A stretch of DNA of 64,000 bases from Mycobacterium sp. DL592 (lineage in GTDB: Bacteria > Actinomycetota > Actinomycetes > Mycobacteriales > Mycobacteriaceae). Shown here piece by piece: positions 1 to 9,789 of the stretch (the first letter of the stretch is position 1; each line of letters begins with the position of its first letter). A program made the translations under genes and the position numbers. The notes beneath the pieces were generated by a model that ran no database searches, had not been told where the DNA came from, and was given only the letters and a program-made list of their open reading frames with translations. The stretch spans positions 3,916,172 to 3,980,171 of the forward strand of contig NZ_CP050192.1 of assembly GCF_011694515.1 (NCBI RefSeq), read 5' to 3'.

Positions 1-1152
1 AACGCGGGACCCGACCCCAACACCTGCCCGTACAAGGTGTCGACCCCACCTGCCGTCGACTCCTCGGAGGTCCCCCAAGCCGGGGACCCGCCGATGCCGC
101 TGCCGGTGCCGGCCAAGCCGGTCGGCGGTGACGCCCTGGCCAGTTGCGGGGTGATCGTCGCACCGAACACGCCGCCGGTGCCCGATGACGTCTCGGCCGA
201 GTCGTGGTTGGTCGCCGACCTGGACACCGGCGAGATCATCGCGGCGCGCGACCCGCACGCCCGGCATCGGCCCGCCAGCATCATCAAGGTGCTCACCGCG
301 ATGCAGGCCATCAATGAGCTGCCGCTGAACAAGATGGTCGAGGGCACCCAGGACGACGCCAACGCCGAGGGCACCCGGGTGGGCGTCGACGTCGGCGGCC
401 ACTACACGGTCAACGACCTGCTGCACGGCTTGCTGATGCATTCGGGCAACGACGCCGCCCACGCGCTGGCTGCACAGCTGGGCGGCATGGACACCACGGT
501 GCAGAAGGTCAACGTGCTGGCCCGCAAGCTCGGTGGCGCCGACACCCGTGCGGCCACCCCCTCGGGTCTCGACGGGCCGGGAATGAGCACGTCGGCCTAC
601 GACATCGGGCTGTTCTACCGGTATGCCTGGCAGAACCCGGCTTTCGCGAACATCGTGGCCACCCAGAAGTACGACTTCCCCGGGCATCCGGCCAAGCCCG
701 GCGAGGACGGCGACCATCCCGGGTATCAGCTGGAGAACGACAACCAGCTGCTCTACAACTATCCGGGCGCGCTCGGCGGCAAGACCGGGTACACCGACGA
801 CGCCGGCCAGACGTTCGTCGGTGCGGCACAGCGCGACGGCCGACGGCTGGTGGCGGTGCTGCTGCGCGGAACCCGTCAGCCGATCGCACCTTGGGAGCAG
901 GCGGCGCATCTACTCGACTACGGTTTCGCAACTCCGCCGGGTACCGCAGTCGGCACGCTGATCGATCCCGATCCGTCGCTCAAGCCGCCCAAGCCTGACG
1001 CCGATGCCGCCAAAGCCACTGCCGCACCGCTGATCCCGGCGGCCGACGCGATGCCGGTGCGCATCGGCGTCGCGGTGGTCGGCACCGGCATCGTGTTCAT
1101 GCTGATCATGGGGGCGCGCTCGATCAACCGCAGGCCGGTGCGCGGCCGGTAG
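1..1152 (+). CDS. dacB: D-alanyl-D-alanine carboxypeptidase (DacB family), 5' end outside window
   Basis: Penicillin-binding carboxypeptidase that trims the terminal D-Ala of peptidoglycan stem peptides outside the membrane. The frame is open from base 1 without a stop, so the true start and the signal peptide lie upstream; a GTG at 37 is probably internal. Counting from that GTG, the three serine-enzyme motifs are present: SIIK at 81-84, SGN at 136-138 and KTG at 249-251. A C-terminal hydrophobic segment near residues 342-360 followed by Arg residues looks like a membrane anchor. A Pro-rich N-terminal linker precedes the catalytic domain. It converges on the YihY-type gene at 1336-2364 across a long inverted repeat. 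Orthology to mycobacterial dacB1 (Rv3330) is inferred from the motifs and from trpS and metY/metX nearby. Confidence 0.9.
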   Translation, partial: NAGPDPNTCPYKVSTPPAVDSSEVPQAGDPPMPLPVPAKPVGGDALASCGVIVAPNTPPVPDDVSAESWLVADLDTGEIIAARDPHARHRPASIIKVLTAMQAINELPLNKMVEGTQDDANAEGTRVGVDVGGHYTVNDLLHGLLMHSGNDAAHALAAQLGGMDTTVQKVNVLARKLGGADTRAATPSGLDGPGMSTSAYDIGLFYRYAWQNPAFANIVATQKYDFPGHPAKPGEDGDHPGYQLENDNQLLYNYPGALGGKTGYTDDAGQTFVGAAQRDGRRLVAVLLRGTRQPIAPWEQAAHLLDYGFATPPGTAVGTLIDPDPSLKPPKPDADAAKATAAPLIPAADAMPVRIGVAVVGTGIVFMLIMGARSINRRPVRGR

Positions 1153-1192
1153 GACGGGCGCGTTTCGGGCGGCGCCGGGAAGTTGGCACACC

Positions 1193-1309
1193 TTTTTGCC
1201 CGCCTCCGAGCGACTTTGGCGCGCCGTCGGGATCTCGGCTGCCGAGTACGCCACCGCCCCATCTACCGCGCGAGTCGTCTACCAAAAGTCGCTCAGAGGC
1301 GGGCAAAAA
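1193..1309. repeat. Long imperfect inverted repeat between convergent genes (terminator or small mobile repeat)
   Basis: The arms are 1193-1219 and 1282-1309. They begin with TTTTTGCCCGCCTC and end with GAGGCGGGCAAAAA, and pair over about 27-28 nt with one mismatch and one missing T. The 62-nt interior holds a small palindrome (CTCGGCTGCCGAG, 1234-1246). The outer ends are T-run and A-run, so a transcript from either side would form a GC stem ending in U residues. That suits a bidirectional terminator for dacB and the gene at 1336-2364. The arms are unusually long for a terminator, so a MITE-like element is also possible. Confidence 0.7.
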
Positions 1310-1335
1310 TCACTATGCCCCGAAGCCCGACGAAC

Positions 1336-2364
1336 CTACCGACCGCCCCGCCATAGCCGCGAAAGACCAAGCCCGCCAAGGGCACCCACTGCCATGGCAC
1401 CCAACCACTGCCGCGTCGAAAGACCCTCGTCGGGACCCACCCGCGGCGAGATGACCGCCGGCGCGGGTGCGGGCACCGGCTCCGGGCGCAGCTCCGCGGC
1501 CGACGTGGCCGCCCACGCGGTGGCGAACAGAATCAGCCGGGCCGTGATGTAGGCGAACACCATCAGACCGAGCACCGGCCCGAACGTCGCACCGGCCGGG
1601 CCGTGCACCACCGCACGCAGATAGAACGACCCCACCAGCTTGAAGATCTCGAACGCCACCGCCGCCAGCAGACCGGCGCGCACACTGCTGCGGAAGCTGA
1701 TCGACTCACGCGGTAGCCGCGCGATCATCCAGGTGAACAACAGCCACGACACCCCGAACGACATCAGCATCGAGAGCACCCGAAGTCCGGAATTCAGGCC
1801 CGGAACATCATGCACGCCAAGCCATTCCAACACCCTGGTCATCAGCGACGGATCGCCCAGCGCGGTCAGCGCGATCGTCAGAATGATCGCGACGAACACC
1901 GACAGCAGCGCCAACAGGTCCGACAGTTTGGTGCGCACGAAGCCCAGCGGGTCACCGCGCTGCTCACCCCACATCTGGGTCAGGGCCTCCCGCAGATTGG
2001 TGATCCAGCCCAGCCCGGCCCACGACGCGGTGGCCAGACCGATGACGCCGACCGAGGTGCGCGATTGGATCGCCGACTCCATCAGCCGCACCAACTGCGT
2101 CCCGAAGTCGCCGGAGACCGTCGCGCGGATGCGGTTCTCGATCTCGCTGAGCAGCTCCGGTTGGCTGGCGAGGACGAACCCGCCGGCCGCGAAGCCGACC
2201 ATCAGCAGCGGAAACAGCGCGAAGATCGTGTAGTACGTGATGCCCGCGGCGTAGAAGTCGCCCTTGAACTTGTCGTAGCGCGCCTGGGCGCGCATGACAT
2301 GGTCAAGCCAGTGGTATCGGGCCCGCAGCCGGTCGAGAATCCCCGGTTTGGCCGGTTGCGCCAT
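1336..2364 (-). CDS. YihY/YhjD (BrkB-like) family inner membrane protein
   Basis: Polytopic membrane protein of the YihY/virulence-factor-BrkB family; its substrate is unknown. The sequence has 342 residues with several strongly hydrophobic stretches: a first helix around residues 40-65, then clusters around 140-170, 185-215 and 225-285. A charged N-terminus precedes the first helix. The conserved region near residues 35-55 includes YAAGITYYTIFALFPL, typical of the family. The ATG at 2364 has a good ribosome-binding site (GGGAGG about 5 nt upstream) and lies 18 nt after the trpS stop, so the two genes are probably one transcript. The order with trpS matches recalled Rv3335c-Rv3336c. Function is not claimed beyond family level. 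Confidence 0.85.
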   Translation of the reverse strand: MAQPAKPGILDRLRARYHWLDHVMRAQARYDKFKGDFYAAGITYYTIFALFPLLMVGFAAGGFVLASQPELLSEIENRIRATVSGDFGTQLVRLMESAIQSRTSVGVIGLATASWAGLGWITNLREALTQMWGEQRGDPLGFVRTKLSDLLALLSVFVAIILTIALTALGDPSLMTRVLEWLGVHDVPGLNSGLRVLSMLMSFGVSWLLFTWMIARLPRESISFRSSVRAGLLAAVAFEIFKLVGSFYLRAVVHGPAGATFGPVLGLMVFAYITARLILFATAWAATSAAELRPEPVPAPAPAVISPRVGPDEGLSTRQWLGAMAVGALGGLGLSRLWRGGR

Positions 2365-2382
2365 GCCAGCCTCCCGGGTGAG

Positions 2383-3405
<1,023 letters not shown>

Positions 3406-3447
3406 TCAATCCTGTCATGTGGTGCAGTGGGGCTAGCATCCTGCTTC

Positions 3448-4494
3448 GTGCGCACCTTCGCCGTTCTGCTGTCGTCATTGGCGTTGCTCCTGGCGGCCTG
3501 CGGAGGTGGGGGCGGCTCGGGTCAGGAGAAGCGGGCGGCCTCGACCGCGGTGGTGATCGTCTCCGGCGGCGACGCGACGAGCCCGTTCACCACCCCGGAT
3601 CAGGCGTGCGCCACCGGGCTGGCGGCCGGCAACACCGACACCGCGCTGCGCGAGTATTTGCTCAAGCAGGGCTATGCCGTCTACACCTCACCGGCGATGA
3701 ACGGTCGCGGTCAGGTGACCGACCAGACCGGGTTCGGCCCGTTCGGGGTCTGCCCGATCACGTTGCCGGAGAACATGACGGTCAACTCGACCGGCAGCAT
3801 CGATACCGCCGGTGAGCATCTGGCGCGCTTCCTGAACTGGCTGCACACCGACAAGGGCGTCAACGAAGTCGACATCGTCGCCCACTCGATGGGCGGGCTG
3901 TATTCGCGGGCGGCGATCCGGGTGTTGACGTCGACCAGCTCACCGGTGAAGATCCGCTCACTGACCACCCTCGGCACCCCGTGGCAGGGCTCGTATCTCT
4001 CCGACTACGCCAACAATCTGGTCCCGCTGACCGACTGCCTGGGCGACAAGCTCTGCGAGTCCGCGATGAAGGTCTTCAAAGACCGGGTGTTGCAGCTGAT
4101 GGCCGGCTCCGGGCGCGAGGTCAACCAGGCCTACCTGATGGGCAAGGACGGCTGGAACGAATTCCAGTCCGGGGTGCTCGACAAGATCCCGGTGGTGCTG
4201 ATCGGCGGCAAGAAGTTCACGAAGGACGGGCAGGTGAACCCCGCCGTATGGCCCAATGACGGTTTGGTGGCCCTGCAGAGCGCGCTCGCCAAGGACATCA
4301 GCGACCCGGTGCTGCCGCACCGGCGCTGCTTCACCTTTGACGACACCCACAGCATCTTCGTCTCGAATGCGGCCGGGCTGGAGTGGAAGACAGCGCTGAC
4401 GTGGGATCCGCAGGTGTTCGAGGTGGTGCACAAGGCCATCGAGGGCGCACCGAAGGAGCTGGAGACCCCCAATCGGGAAGGTTGCCCGAGCTAG
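3448..4494 (+). CDS. Lipoprotein alpha/beta-hydrolase (lipase/esterase-like), copy 1
   Basis: Predicted cell-envelope lipase or esterase. I chose GTG 3448 because it gives a clean lipoprotein signal peptide, VRTFAVLLSSLALLLAAC, with an LAAC lipobox; a longer reading from 3427 adds seven residues and spoils the signal. The mature protein starts with a Gly-rich linker, then an alpha/beta-hydrolase core with the nucleophile elbow AHSMGGLYSR and a putative late catalytic His in the DDTHSIF segment. A class 2 lipase-like fold is likely, with the substrate unknown. Its stop overlaps the start of the next gene, a close paralogue (TAGTG), so the two are translationally coupled tandem duplicates. Confidence 0.8.
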   Translation: MRTFAVLLSSLALLLAACGGGGGSGQEKRAASTAVVIVSGGDATSPFTTPDQACATGLAAGNTDTALREYLLKQGYAVYTSPAMNGRGQVTDQTGFGPFGVCPITLPENMTVNSTGSIDTAGEHLARFLNWLHTDKGVNEVDIVAHSMGGLYSRAAIRVLTSTSSPVKIRSLTTLGTPWQGSYLSDYANNLVPLTDCLGDKLCESAMKVFKDRVLQLMAGSGREVNQAYLMGKDGWNEFQSGVLDKIPVVLIGGKKFTKDGQVNPAVWPNDGLVALQSALAKDISDPVLPHRRCFTFDDTHSIFVSNAAGLEWKTALTWDPQVFEVVHKAIEGAPKELETPNREGCPS

Positions 4495-5513
4495 TGCGGC
4501 GGCTGCTCGCTGCTGCCGCCTGCCTCCTGCTCGTCAGCGGCTGCAGCAACGACGGCACCCCGGCGCACGACAGCACCGCCCGCGCCGTGGTCGTCGTCTC
4601 CGGACTGGCCAGCGACAGCCCGTTCACCACAACGCAGAGCGCCTGCGCCGACGGATTGCCCGCCGGCAGTGCCGATTCCGCCATCCGCGACGACCTGGTC
4701 AGCGCTGGCAAGGCGGTCTTCACCGCACCCGCCTACCCCGGCCCCGGGCAAGTGCGCGACCAGTCGGGCTTCGGCGCCTTCGGTCAATGCCCTGCGCCGC
4801 TACCGGACACCATGACGATCGACAGCACCGGCAGAATCGACACCGCCGGCGACCACCTGGCCCGGTTCCTCGACTATCTGCACACCGACAAGGGCGTCGA
4901 CGAGGTCGACCTGGTCGGCCATTCGATGGGCGGGCTCTACGCCCGCGCGGCCATCCGGGCACTCACCGCCGCCGGCTCCCCGGTGAGGGTGCGCTCACTG
5001 GTCACCATCGGAACACCTTGGCAGGGCTCGTATCTGGCCGACTACGCCGAAGGAGCGGTGCCACTGACGGCGTGTGCCGGTGACCAGTTCTGCGAGAGCC
5101 AGATGCGCGGGTATGTCAAGGACGTCGCGCAGGTGTACCCGTCAGGCTCGGCGCACCAGCTCGACGCGGGATTCCTCAAGGGCTGGAACGACTCTCACGT
5201 CGGCGCGCTCGACGCCATCCCCGTCACCCTGATCGGCGGCAGCCGGTTCGCCAGGCCCGGCGATCCCGCGGTGTGGCCCAACGACGGCATCGTCGCCCTG
5301 CGCAGCGCGCTGGCCGTCGACGTCAGCGACAGGGTCCTGCCGCACCGGCGCTGCTACACCGTCGACGACACCCACAGCGACTACGTCTCGATGGTCAGCA
5401 ACCTGCCCAGACAGACCGCGCTGACGTGGGACCCGCGGGTGCTCGATGCCGTCCGCGCCGCGATCGAGCACAGCAGCCTCGACGGGCCGAACCGCACAGA
5501 TTGCCCGGCTTAA
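4494..5513 (+). CDS. Lipoprotein alpha/beta-hydrolase (lipase/esterase-like), copy 2
   Basis: Paralogue of the preceding gene, predicted to be an exported lipid-anchored hydrolase. GTG 4494 shares its first base with the last base of the upstream TAG stop and yields VRRLLAAAACLLLVSGC, a lipoprotein signal with a VSGC lipobox. An in-frame start at 4383 would lie inside the upstream gene and was rejected. The nucleophile elbow is GHSMGGLYAR, and the DDTHSDY segment probably holds the catalytic His, as in copy 1. Blocks such as TDKGV, LGTPW/IGTPWQGSYL, WPNDG and LPHRRC are shared in order between the copies, while the N-terminal linker and C-terminus have drifted. It converges on xthA, whose stop overlaps it by a few bases. 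Confidence 0.8.
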   Translation: MRRLLAAAACLLLVSGCSNDGTPAHDSTARAVVVVSGLASDSPFTTTQSACADGLPAGSADSAIRDDLVSAGKAVFTAPAYPGPGQVRDQSGFGAFGQCPAPLPDTMTIDSTGRIDTAGDHLARFLDYLHTDKGVDEVDLVGHSMGGLYARAAIRALTAAGSPVRVRSLVTIGTPWQGSYLADYAEGAVPLTACAGDQFCESQMRGYVKDVAQVYPSGSAHQLDAGFLKGWNDSHVGALDAIPVTLIGGSRFARPGDPAVWPNDGIVALRSALAVDVSDRVLPHRRCYTVDDTHSDYVSMVSNLPRQTALTWDPRVLDAVRAAIEHSSLDGPNRTDCPA

Positions 5514-6310
5514 CCGAATTCGACTGTCACCGGGGCGTGGTCGGACCACCGCAACGCGTACGCCGCGGGCTTCTCCACCCGCGCGGCAACTGTCCGGGCA
5601 GCCAGGGATTCGCTGGCCAAGTGGTAGTCGATACGCCAGCCCGCGTCGTTGTCGAACGCCTTGCCCCGCCACGACCACCAGCTGTACGGCCCGGGCACGT
5701 CGGGGTTCAGCCGGCGCATCACGTCCACCCAGCCCGACTCCATGACCTCGGTGAGCCACTGCCGCTCGCCGGGCAAGAAGCCCGCCTTCTTCACGTTGGC
5801 CTTCCATGCCTTGATGTCGTTCTCGGTGTGCGCGATGTTCCAGTCGCCGCAGATCACCGCGTCACGCCCGTCGGCGGCCAGCTCGCTCATCCGCTTGGAC
5901 ATGGCGGACATGAACCGCTCTTTCTCCAGCTGCCGGTCGGTGCCGGCTTCACCGGTGTGTACGTACACGCTGCCGACCGTCGCCTCGCCCACATCGACCT
6001 CGATATAGCGACCATGCAGCTCGAATTCTGTTGCAGACAGCCCGATTCGGACTGCAGAGAAGGGTGTGCGGGACAGCACGGCGACTCCGCTGCGGCCCTT
6101 GAGATGGGCGCCCGCCGAAGCCACGTGCCACCCGTCGGCCACCGCCGGAGCCAGCGCCTCGGCCAACTGCTCGTCATCGGCCCTGGTCTCCTGCAGGCAC
6201 ACCACGTCGGATGCCGTGTTCGACAGCCAGGCCAGCAGGCCCAGGTTCTCCGGTGAACGCTCGCGCACCGCGGCACGCACCCCGTTGACATTGATGGTCG
6301 TGACGATCAC
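5510..6310 (-). CDS. xthA: Exodeoxyribonuclease III family AP endonuclease
   Basis: Mg2+-dependent DNA repair nuclease of the exonuclease III/EEP family, acting at abasic sites and on 3' blocked ends. The sequence opens TTINVNGVRAA and contains CLQETR (Glu metal ligand), SGVAVLSR, ICGDWNIAHTENDIKAWKAN (Asp and Asn active-site block) and the terminal SDHAPV motif with the catalytic Asp-His. I moved the start to GTG 6310 (266 aa) rather than 6370, because the extra 20 residues do not resemble the family. A TAGGTT hexamer sits 7 nt before this GTG with no Shine-Dalgarno, suggesting a leaderless mRNA. It is divergent from the hydrolase at 6361. Confidence 0.92.
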   Translation of the reverse strand: MIVTTINVNGVRAAVRERSPENLGLLAWLSNTASDVVCLQETRADDEQLAEALAPAVADGWHVASAGAHLKGRSGVAVLSRTPFSAVRIGLSATEFELHGRYIEVDVGEATVGSVYVHTGEAGTDRQLEKERFMSAMSKRMSELAADGRDAVICGDWNIAHTENDIKAWKANVKKAGFLPGERQWLTEVMESGWVDVMRRLNPDVPGPYSWWSWRGKAFDNDAGWRIDYHLASESLAARTVAARVEKPAAYALRWSDHAPVTVEFG

Positions 6311-6317
6311 GGGAGAA

Positions 6318-6323
6318 AACCTA
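6318..6323 (-). promoter_or_regulatory. Candidate -10 hexamer (TAGGTT) for leaderless xthA
   Basis: On the minus strand TAGGTT lies 7 nt before the GTG at 6310, which would put the transcription start at or next to the start codon. No Shine-Dalgarno is visible. Confidence 0.5.
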
Positions 6324-6348
6324 CCTTGCGGTACCGGCGGTATCACCT

Positions 6349-6354
6349 TACGGT
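6349..6354 (+). promoter_or_regulatory. Candidate -10 hexamer (TACGGT) for leaderless hydrolase gene
   Basis: TACGGT is followed by 6 nt and then the ATG at 6361, the spacing expected for a leaderless transcript. The CGGGGT between them is too close to the ATG to act as a Shine-Dalgarno. Confidence 0.45.
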
Positions 6355-6360
6355 CGGGGT

Positions 6361-7203
6361 ATGGCACCACGCGAACCGATCCACTGCGGTTCCGGTAGTG
6401 AACCGGTCCTGCTGCTGCACCCGTTCATGATGTCGTCGTATGTGTGGAAGGACGTCGCACCGCGGCTCGCGGCCAGCGGCGACTACGAGGTGTTCGCACC
6501 GTCGATGGCAGGCCACAACGGGGGCCCACCCACCCGGTCCTGGTTCCTCGACACCGCCACACTGGCCGACCACGTGGAGCGCCAGCTCGACGAACTCGGT
6601 TGGGGCACAGCCCATATCGTCGGCAACTCGCTGGGCGGCTGGGTGGCCTTCGAACTCGAACGGCGCGGCCGCGCCCGCACCCTGACCGCGATCGCACCGG
6701 CCGGCGGCTGGCACCGGTGGTCGCCGGTGAAGTACGAGATCGTGGCGAAGTTCGTCGCCGGCGCCCCGGTCTGGCTGACCGCCCTGATCCTGCGCGAGCG
6801 GGCGCTGCGGCTGCCGCTGGCCAAGCGGGCGGCCAGCGTGCCGATCAGCGCCACCCCGGCGGGTCTGTCCGACACCGAGCTGACCGAGATCATCGACGAC
6901 GTCACCCACTGCCGGGCCTACTACCAACTGCTGATCAAGGCCCTGCTGCTGCCGGGGCTGATGGAGCTCACCGAGACCAGCACCCCGACCCACCTCGTGG
7001 TCTGCGAGCGTGACCGCGTCCTGCCCCACCCGCGCTTCACCAAGCACTTCCTGGCGCACATCCCGGCCATCGACAAAGTCACCACACTCGATGGCGTGGG
7101 CCATATTCCGATGTTCGAGGCACCGGACCGGATCGTCGAGCTGATCGCCGGCTGGGTCGACGCGCACACCACGCAGCAGCGCGCCGACGGCCGCGGAGCC
7201 TAA
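6361..7203 (+). CDS. Alpha/beta-fold hydrolase
   Basis: Cytoplasmic alpha/beta-hydrolase of 280 residues; the substrate is unknown. The oxyanion segment [13 protein letters not shown] near residues 19-31, the nucleophile elbow GNSLGGW near residues 88-94, and a late VGHIPMFE segment with the likely catalytic His form the classical Ser-His triad; the acid is probably the Asp in CERDRVLP. There is no signal peptide. It is divergent from xthA with about 50 bp between starts and converges on the isocitrate dehydrogenase. The position before the met genes resembles recalled Rv3338, which is a weak orthology argument. Confidence 0.85.
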   Translation: MAPREPIHCGSGSEPVLLLHPFMMSSYVWKDVAPRLAASGDYEVFAPSMAGHNGGPPTRSWFLDTATLADHVERQLDELGWGTAHIVGNSLGGWVAFELERRGRARTLTAIAPAGGWHRWSPVKYEIVAKFVAGAPVWLTALILRERALRLPLAKRAASVPISATPAGLSDTELTEIIDDVTHCRAYYQLLIKALLLPGLMELTETSTPTHLVVCERDRVLPHPRFTKHFLAHIPAIDKVTTLDGVGHIPMFEAPDRIVELIAGWVDAHTTQQRADGRGA

Positions 7204-7213
7204 CCCCCGGGTC

Positions 7214-9451
7214 TCAGCCCTTCGCGGTCTCCAACAAGGCGTTGAACGTCTTGCTCGGCCGCATCACCGCGGCGGTCTTCTCCGGATCCGGGTAGTAGTA
7301 GCCGCCGATGTCGACGTGGCCGCCCTGGACCTCGTTGAGTTCGGCGACGATGGTGTCTTCCTTCGCGGCCAGCTCCTTGGCCAGCGGGGCGAAATGCGCT
7401 GCCAGCTCGGCATCTTCGGTCTGCGCCGCCAGTTCGGCCGCCCAGTACAGCGCGAGGTAGAACTGGCTGCCCCGGTTGTCCAGCTCGCCGGTCTTTCGGG
7501 ACGGACTCTTGTTCTCGTCCAACAGCTTTCCGACGGCGGTGTCCAGCGTGGTCGCGAGCAGCTTCGCCCGTACGTTGTCGGTCTTGTTGCCGAGGTCCTC
7601 CAGGCTGGCACCGATGGCGAGGAACTCGCCCAGGGAGTCCCAGCGCAGGTGGTTCTCCTCCACCAGCTGGCTGACGTGCTTGGGTGCCGAACCGCCAGCA
7701 CCGGTCTCGTACATCCCGCCACCAGCCATCAGCGGCACGATCGAGAGCATCTTGGCGCTGGTGCCCAGCTCCAGGATCGGGAACAGGTCGGTCAGGTAGT
7801 CACGCAGGATGTTGCCGGTGGCCGAGATGGTGTCCTGCCCGCGGATCAACCGCTCCAGGGTGTAGCGCATGGCCCACACCTGGGGCAGGATCGTGATCTC
7901 CAGGCCCTCGGTGTCGTAGTCCTTGAGGTAGGTCTTCACCTTCTTGCGCAGCTCGTTCTCGTGCGGACGCTCGTCGTCGAGCCAGAACACCACCGGCATC
8001 CCCGATACCCGGGCCCGGTTGACGGCCAGCTTGACCCAGTCCCGGATGGGCGCATCCTTGACGATCGGCATCCGCCAGATGTCGCCCTCTTCGACGTTCT
8101 GGCTCAGCAGCACCTCGCCGGTCTCGTTGTCGACGATGTCGGCGACACCGGCCTCGGGGATCTCGAATGTCTTGTCGTGGCTGCCGTACTCCTCGGCCTT
8201 CTGCGCCATCAGCCCGACATTGGGCACGGTGCCCATGGTGGTCGGGTCGAACTGGCCGTGGGTCTTACAGAAGTTGATGACCTCTTGGTACATCCGGGAG
8301 AAGGTCGACTCGGGGTTGACGGCCTTGGTGTCCTTGGTACGGCCGTCGGCGCCGTACATCTTGCCGCCGAGGCGGATCATCGCGGGCATCGAGGCGTCGA
8401 CGATGACATCGCTGGGCGAGTGGAAGTTCGAGATGCCCTTCGCCGAGTCGACCATAGCCAGCTCCGGCCGGTGCTCGTGGCAGCGGTGCAGGTCTTCGAT
8501 GATCTCTTCGCGCTGTGAGGCGGGCAGCGCCTCGATCTTGTCGTAGAGGTCGGACAGGCCGTTGTTGACGTTGACGCCGAGTTCGTCGAAGAGGGCCTCG
8601 TGCTTGGCGAAGGCGTCCTTGTAGAACACCTTGACCGCATGTCCGAACACGATCGGGTGGCTGACCTTCATCATGGTCGCCTTGACGTGCAGGGAGAACA
8701 TCACGCCCGTCTTGTAGGCGTCCTCGATCTGCTCCTCGTAGAAGTCGATCAGCGCCTTCTTGCTCATGAACATGCTGTCGATGACGTCGCCGGCGTCGAG
8801 CTTGACCTCGGGCTTGAGCACGATGGTCTCCCCGCGCGAGGTCTTGAGCTCCATCCGCACGCTGCGCGCCTTGTCCAAGGTCAGCGACTTCTCACCGTGG
8901 TAGAAGTCGCCGTGCTTCATGGTCGCCACGTGGGTGCGCGACGCCTGCGACCACTTACCCATGCTGTGCGGGTGCTTGCGGGCGAACTCCTTGACCGCAT
9001 TTGGCGCCCGACGATCGGAGTTGCCCTCCCGCAGAACGGGATTGACCGCGCTGCCGAGCACCTTGGCGTAGCGGGCCTTGATCGTGCGTTCCTCGTCGGT
9101 CTTGGGGTCGTCCGGGTAGTCCGGCAGGTTGTAGCCCTTGGCCTTCAGTTCCTTGATGGCAGCCGCCAGCTGGGGCACCGAGGCGCTGATGTTGGGCAGC
9201 TTGATGATGTTGGCCGACGGGTCCTGGGTGAGCTCGCCGAGTTCGGCGAGGTTGTCCGGCACCCGCTGCTCCTCGGTGAGGACGTCGGAGAACTCGGCCA
9301 GGATGCGGGCCGCCACGGAGATGTCGCTGGACTTGACGTTGATACCGGCCGGCTCCACGAAGGTGCGCAGGATCGGCAGGAATGCGTACGTCGCGAGCAG
9401 CGGCGCCTCGTCGGTGAGCGTGTAGATGATGGTCGGCTGCTGGTCGCTCAT
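7214..9451 (-). CDS. icd: NADP-dependent isocitrate dehydrogenase, monomeric type
   Basis: TCA-cycle enzyme converting isocitrate to 2-oxoglutarate, CO2 and NADPH. The 745-residue length and sequence are those of the monomeric IDH class, not the roughly 400-residue dimeric class. Family blocks include [36 protein letters not shown] and [26 protein letters not shown] chose ATG 9451, preceded by GGAG at suitable spacing; the extra 38 upstream residues of the longest frame lack family character. It occupies the place before metY where I recall M. tuberculosis carrying the dimeric icd1 (Rv3339c), with its monomeric enzyme elsewhere. Confidence 0.95.
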   Translation of the reverse strand: MSDQQPTIIYTLTDEAPLLATYAFLPILRTFVEPAGINVKSSDISVAARILAEFSDVLTEEQRVPDNLAELGELTQDPSANIIKLPNISASVPQLAAAIKELKAKGYNLPDYPDDPKTDEERTIKARYAKVLGSAVNPVLREGNSDRRAPNAVKEFARKHPHSMGKWSQASRTHVATMKHGDFYHGEKSLTLDKARSVRMELKTSRGETIVLKPEVKLDAGDVIDSMFMSKKALIDFYEEQIEDAYKTGVMFSLHVKATMMKVSHPIVFGHAVKVFYKDAFAKHEALFDELGVNVNNGLSDLYDKIEALPASQREEIIEDLHRCHEHRPELAMVDSAKGISNFHSPSDVIVDASMPAMIRLGGKMYGADGRTKDTKAVNPESTFSRMYQEVINFCKTHGQFDPTTMGTVPNVGLMAQKAEEYGSHDKTFEIPEAGVADIVDNETGEVLLSQNVEEGDIWRMPIVKDAPIRDWVKLAVNRARVSGMPVVFWLDDERPHENELRKKVKTYLKDYDTEGLEITILPQVWAMRYTLERLIRGQDTISATGNILRDYLTDLFPILELGTSAKMLSIVPLMAGGGMYETGAGGSAPKHVSQLVEENHLRWDSLGEFLAIGASLEDLGNKTDNVRAKLLATTLDTAVGKLLDENKSPSRKTGELDNRGSQFYLALYWAAELAAQTEDAELAAHFAPLAKELAAKEDTIVAELNEVQGGHVDIGGYYYPDPEKTAAVMRPSKTFNALLETAKG

Positions 9452-9789
9452 GTGCTGTTTCTCCAGGCGTCGTCTTGCGTCAGATTCAGTGGCGGCTATC
9501 AGTATCGCGTCGCACCCGACGCTACGTGAGGGCGGTCCACGCATCCGTGAAGAGGTCTGCGTCACATTCTGCTTACCGGTAACCCGCTGGCCAGCGGTCC
9601 ATCCTGTGCGTTAACCTTGACGACGGTCATGAGTGCCAGCGTCAAGCCCCGGCTCGCTGGCCGGCAACCCTCCAACCGCGGTGGGGTGCCCCGGGTGATT
9701 GACCAGGTTGAGCAGCTGTAGCCGGCTGCACGGCAAGCGCGGGTCCGCACGACGACGGGCCCCGGACGAGAGATAGGGGCAGTTCTGTC
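9452..9789. other. 338-bp intergenic region between icd and metY
   Basis: This gap separates divergent icd and metY. Its right half is the SAM-IV riboswitch (9625-9745). In the left half (9452-9624) I see the icd ribosome-binding site and presumably both promoters, but no coding sequence or convincing repeat. Confidence 0.7.
9625..9745 (+). promoter_or_regulatory. SAM-IV riboswitch upstream of metY
   Basis: The conserved SAM-IV core is recognisable: GGTCATGAGTGCCAGCGTCA from 9625, the CCCCGGC/GCTGGCCGGCAACCCTCC region, GCGGTGGGGTGCCCCGGGTGA, and the closing TGACC at 9700-9704 that pairs with GGTCA at 9625-9629. The 3' extension GGCAAGCGCGGGTC (9732-9745) is the pseudoknot region that separates SAM-IV from SAM-I. 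The family is known from actinobacterial methionine genes, where S-adenosylmethionine binding lowers expression. It ends about 45 nt before the metY ATG, so control could be of translation or of termination. I see no obvious terminator stem between. Confidence 0.9.

Noticed and set aside
4383..4493. Upstream extension of the second lipoprotein esterase
   Set aside because: Lies inside the first esterase and would bury the lipoprotein signal starting at 4494.
7316..8518. 400-residue plus-strand frame opposite icd
   Set aside because: Mirror frame of a strongly coding GC-rich gene; no recognisable domain.
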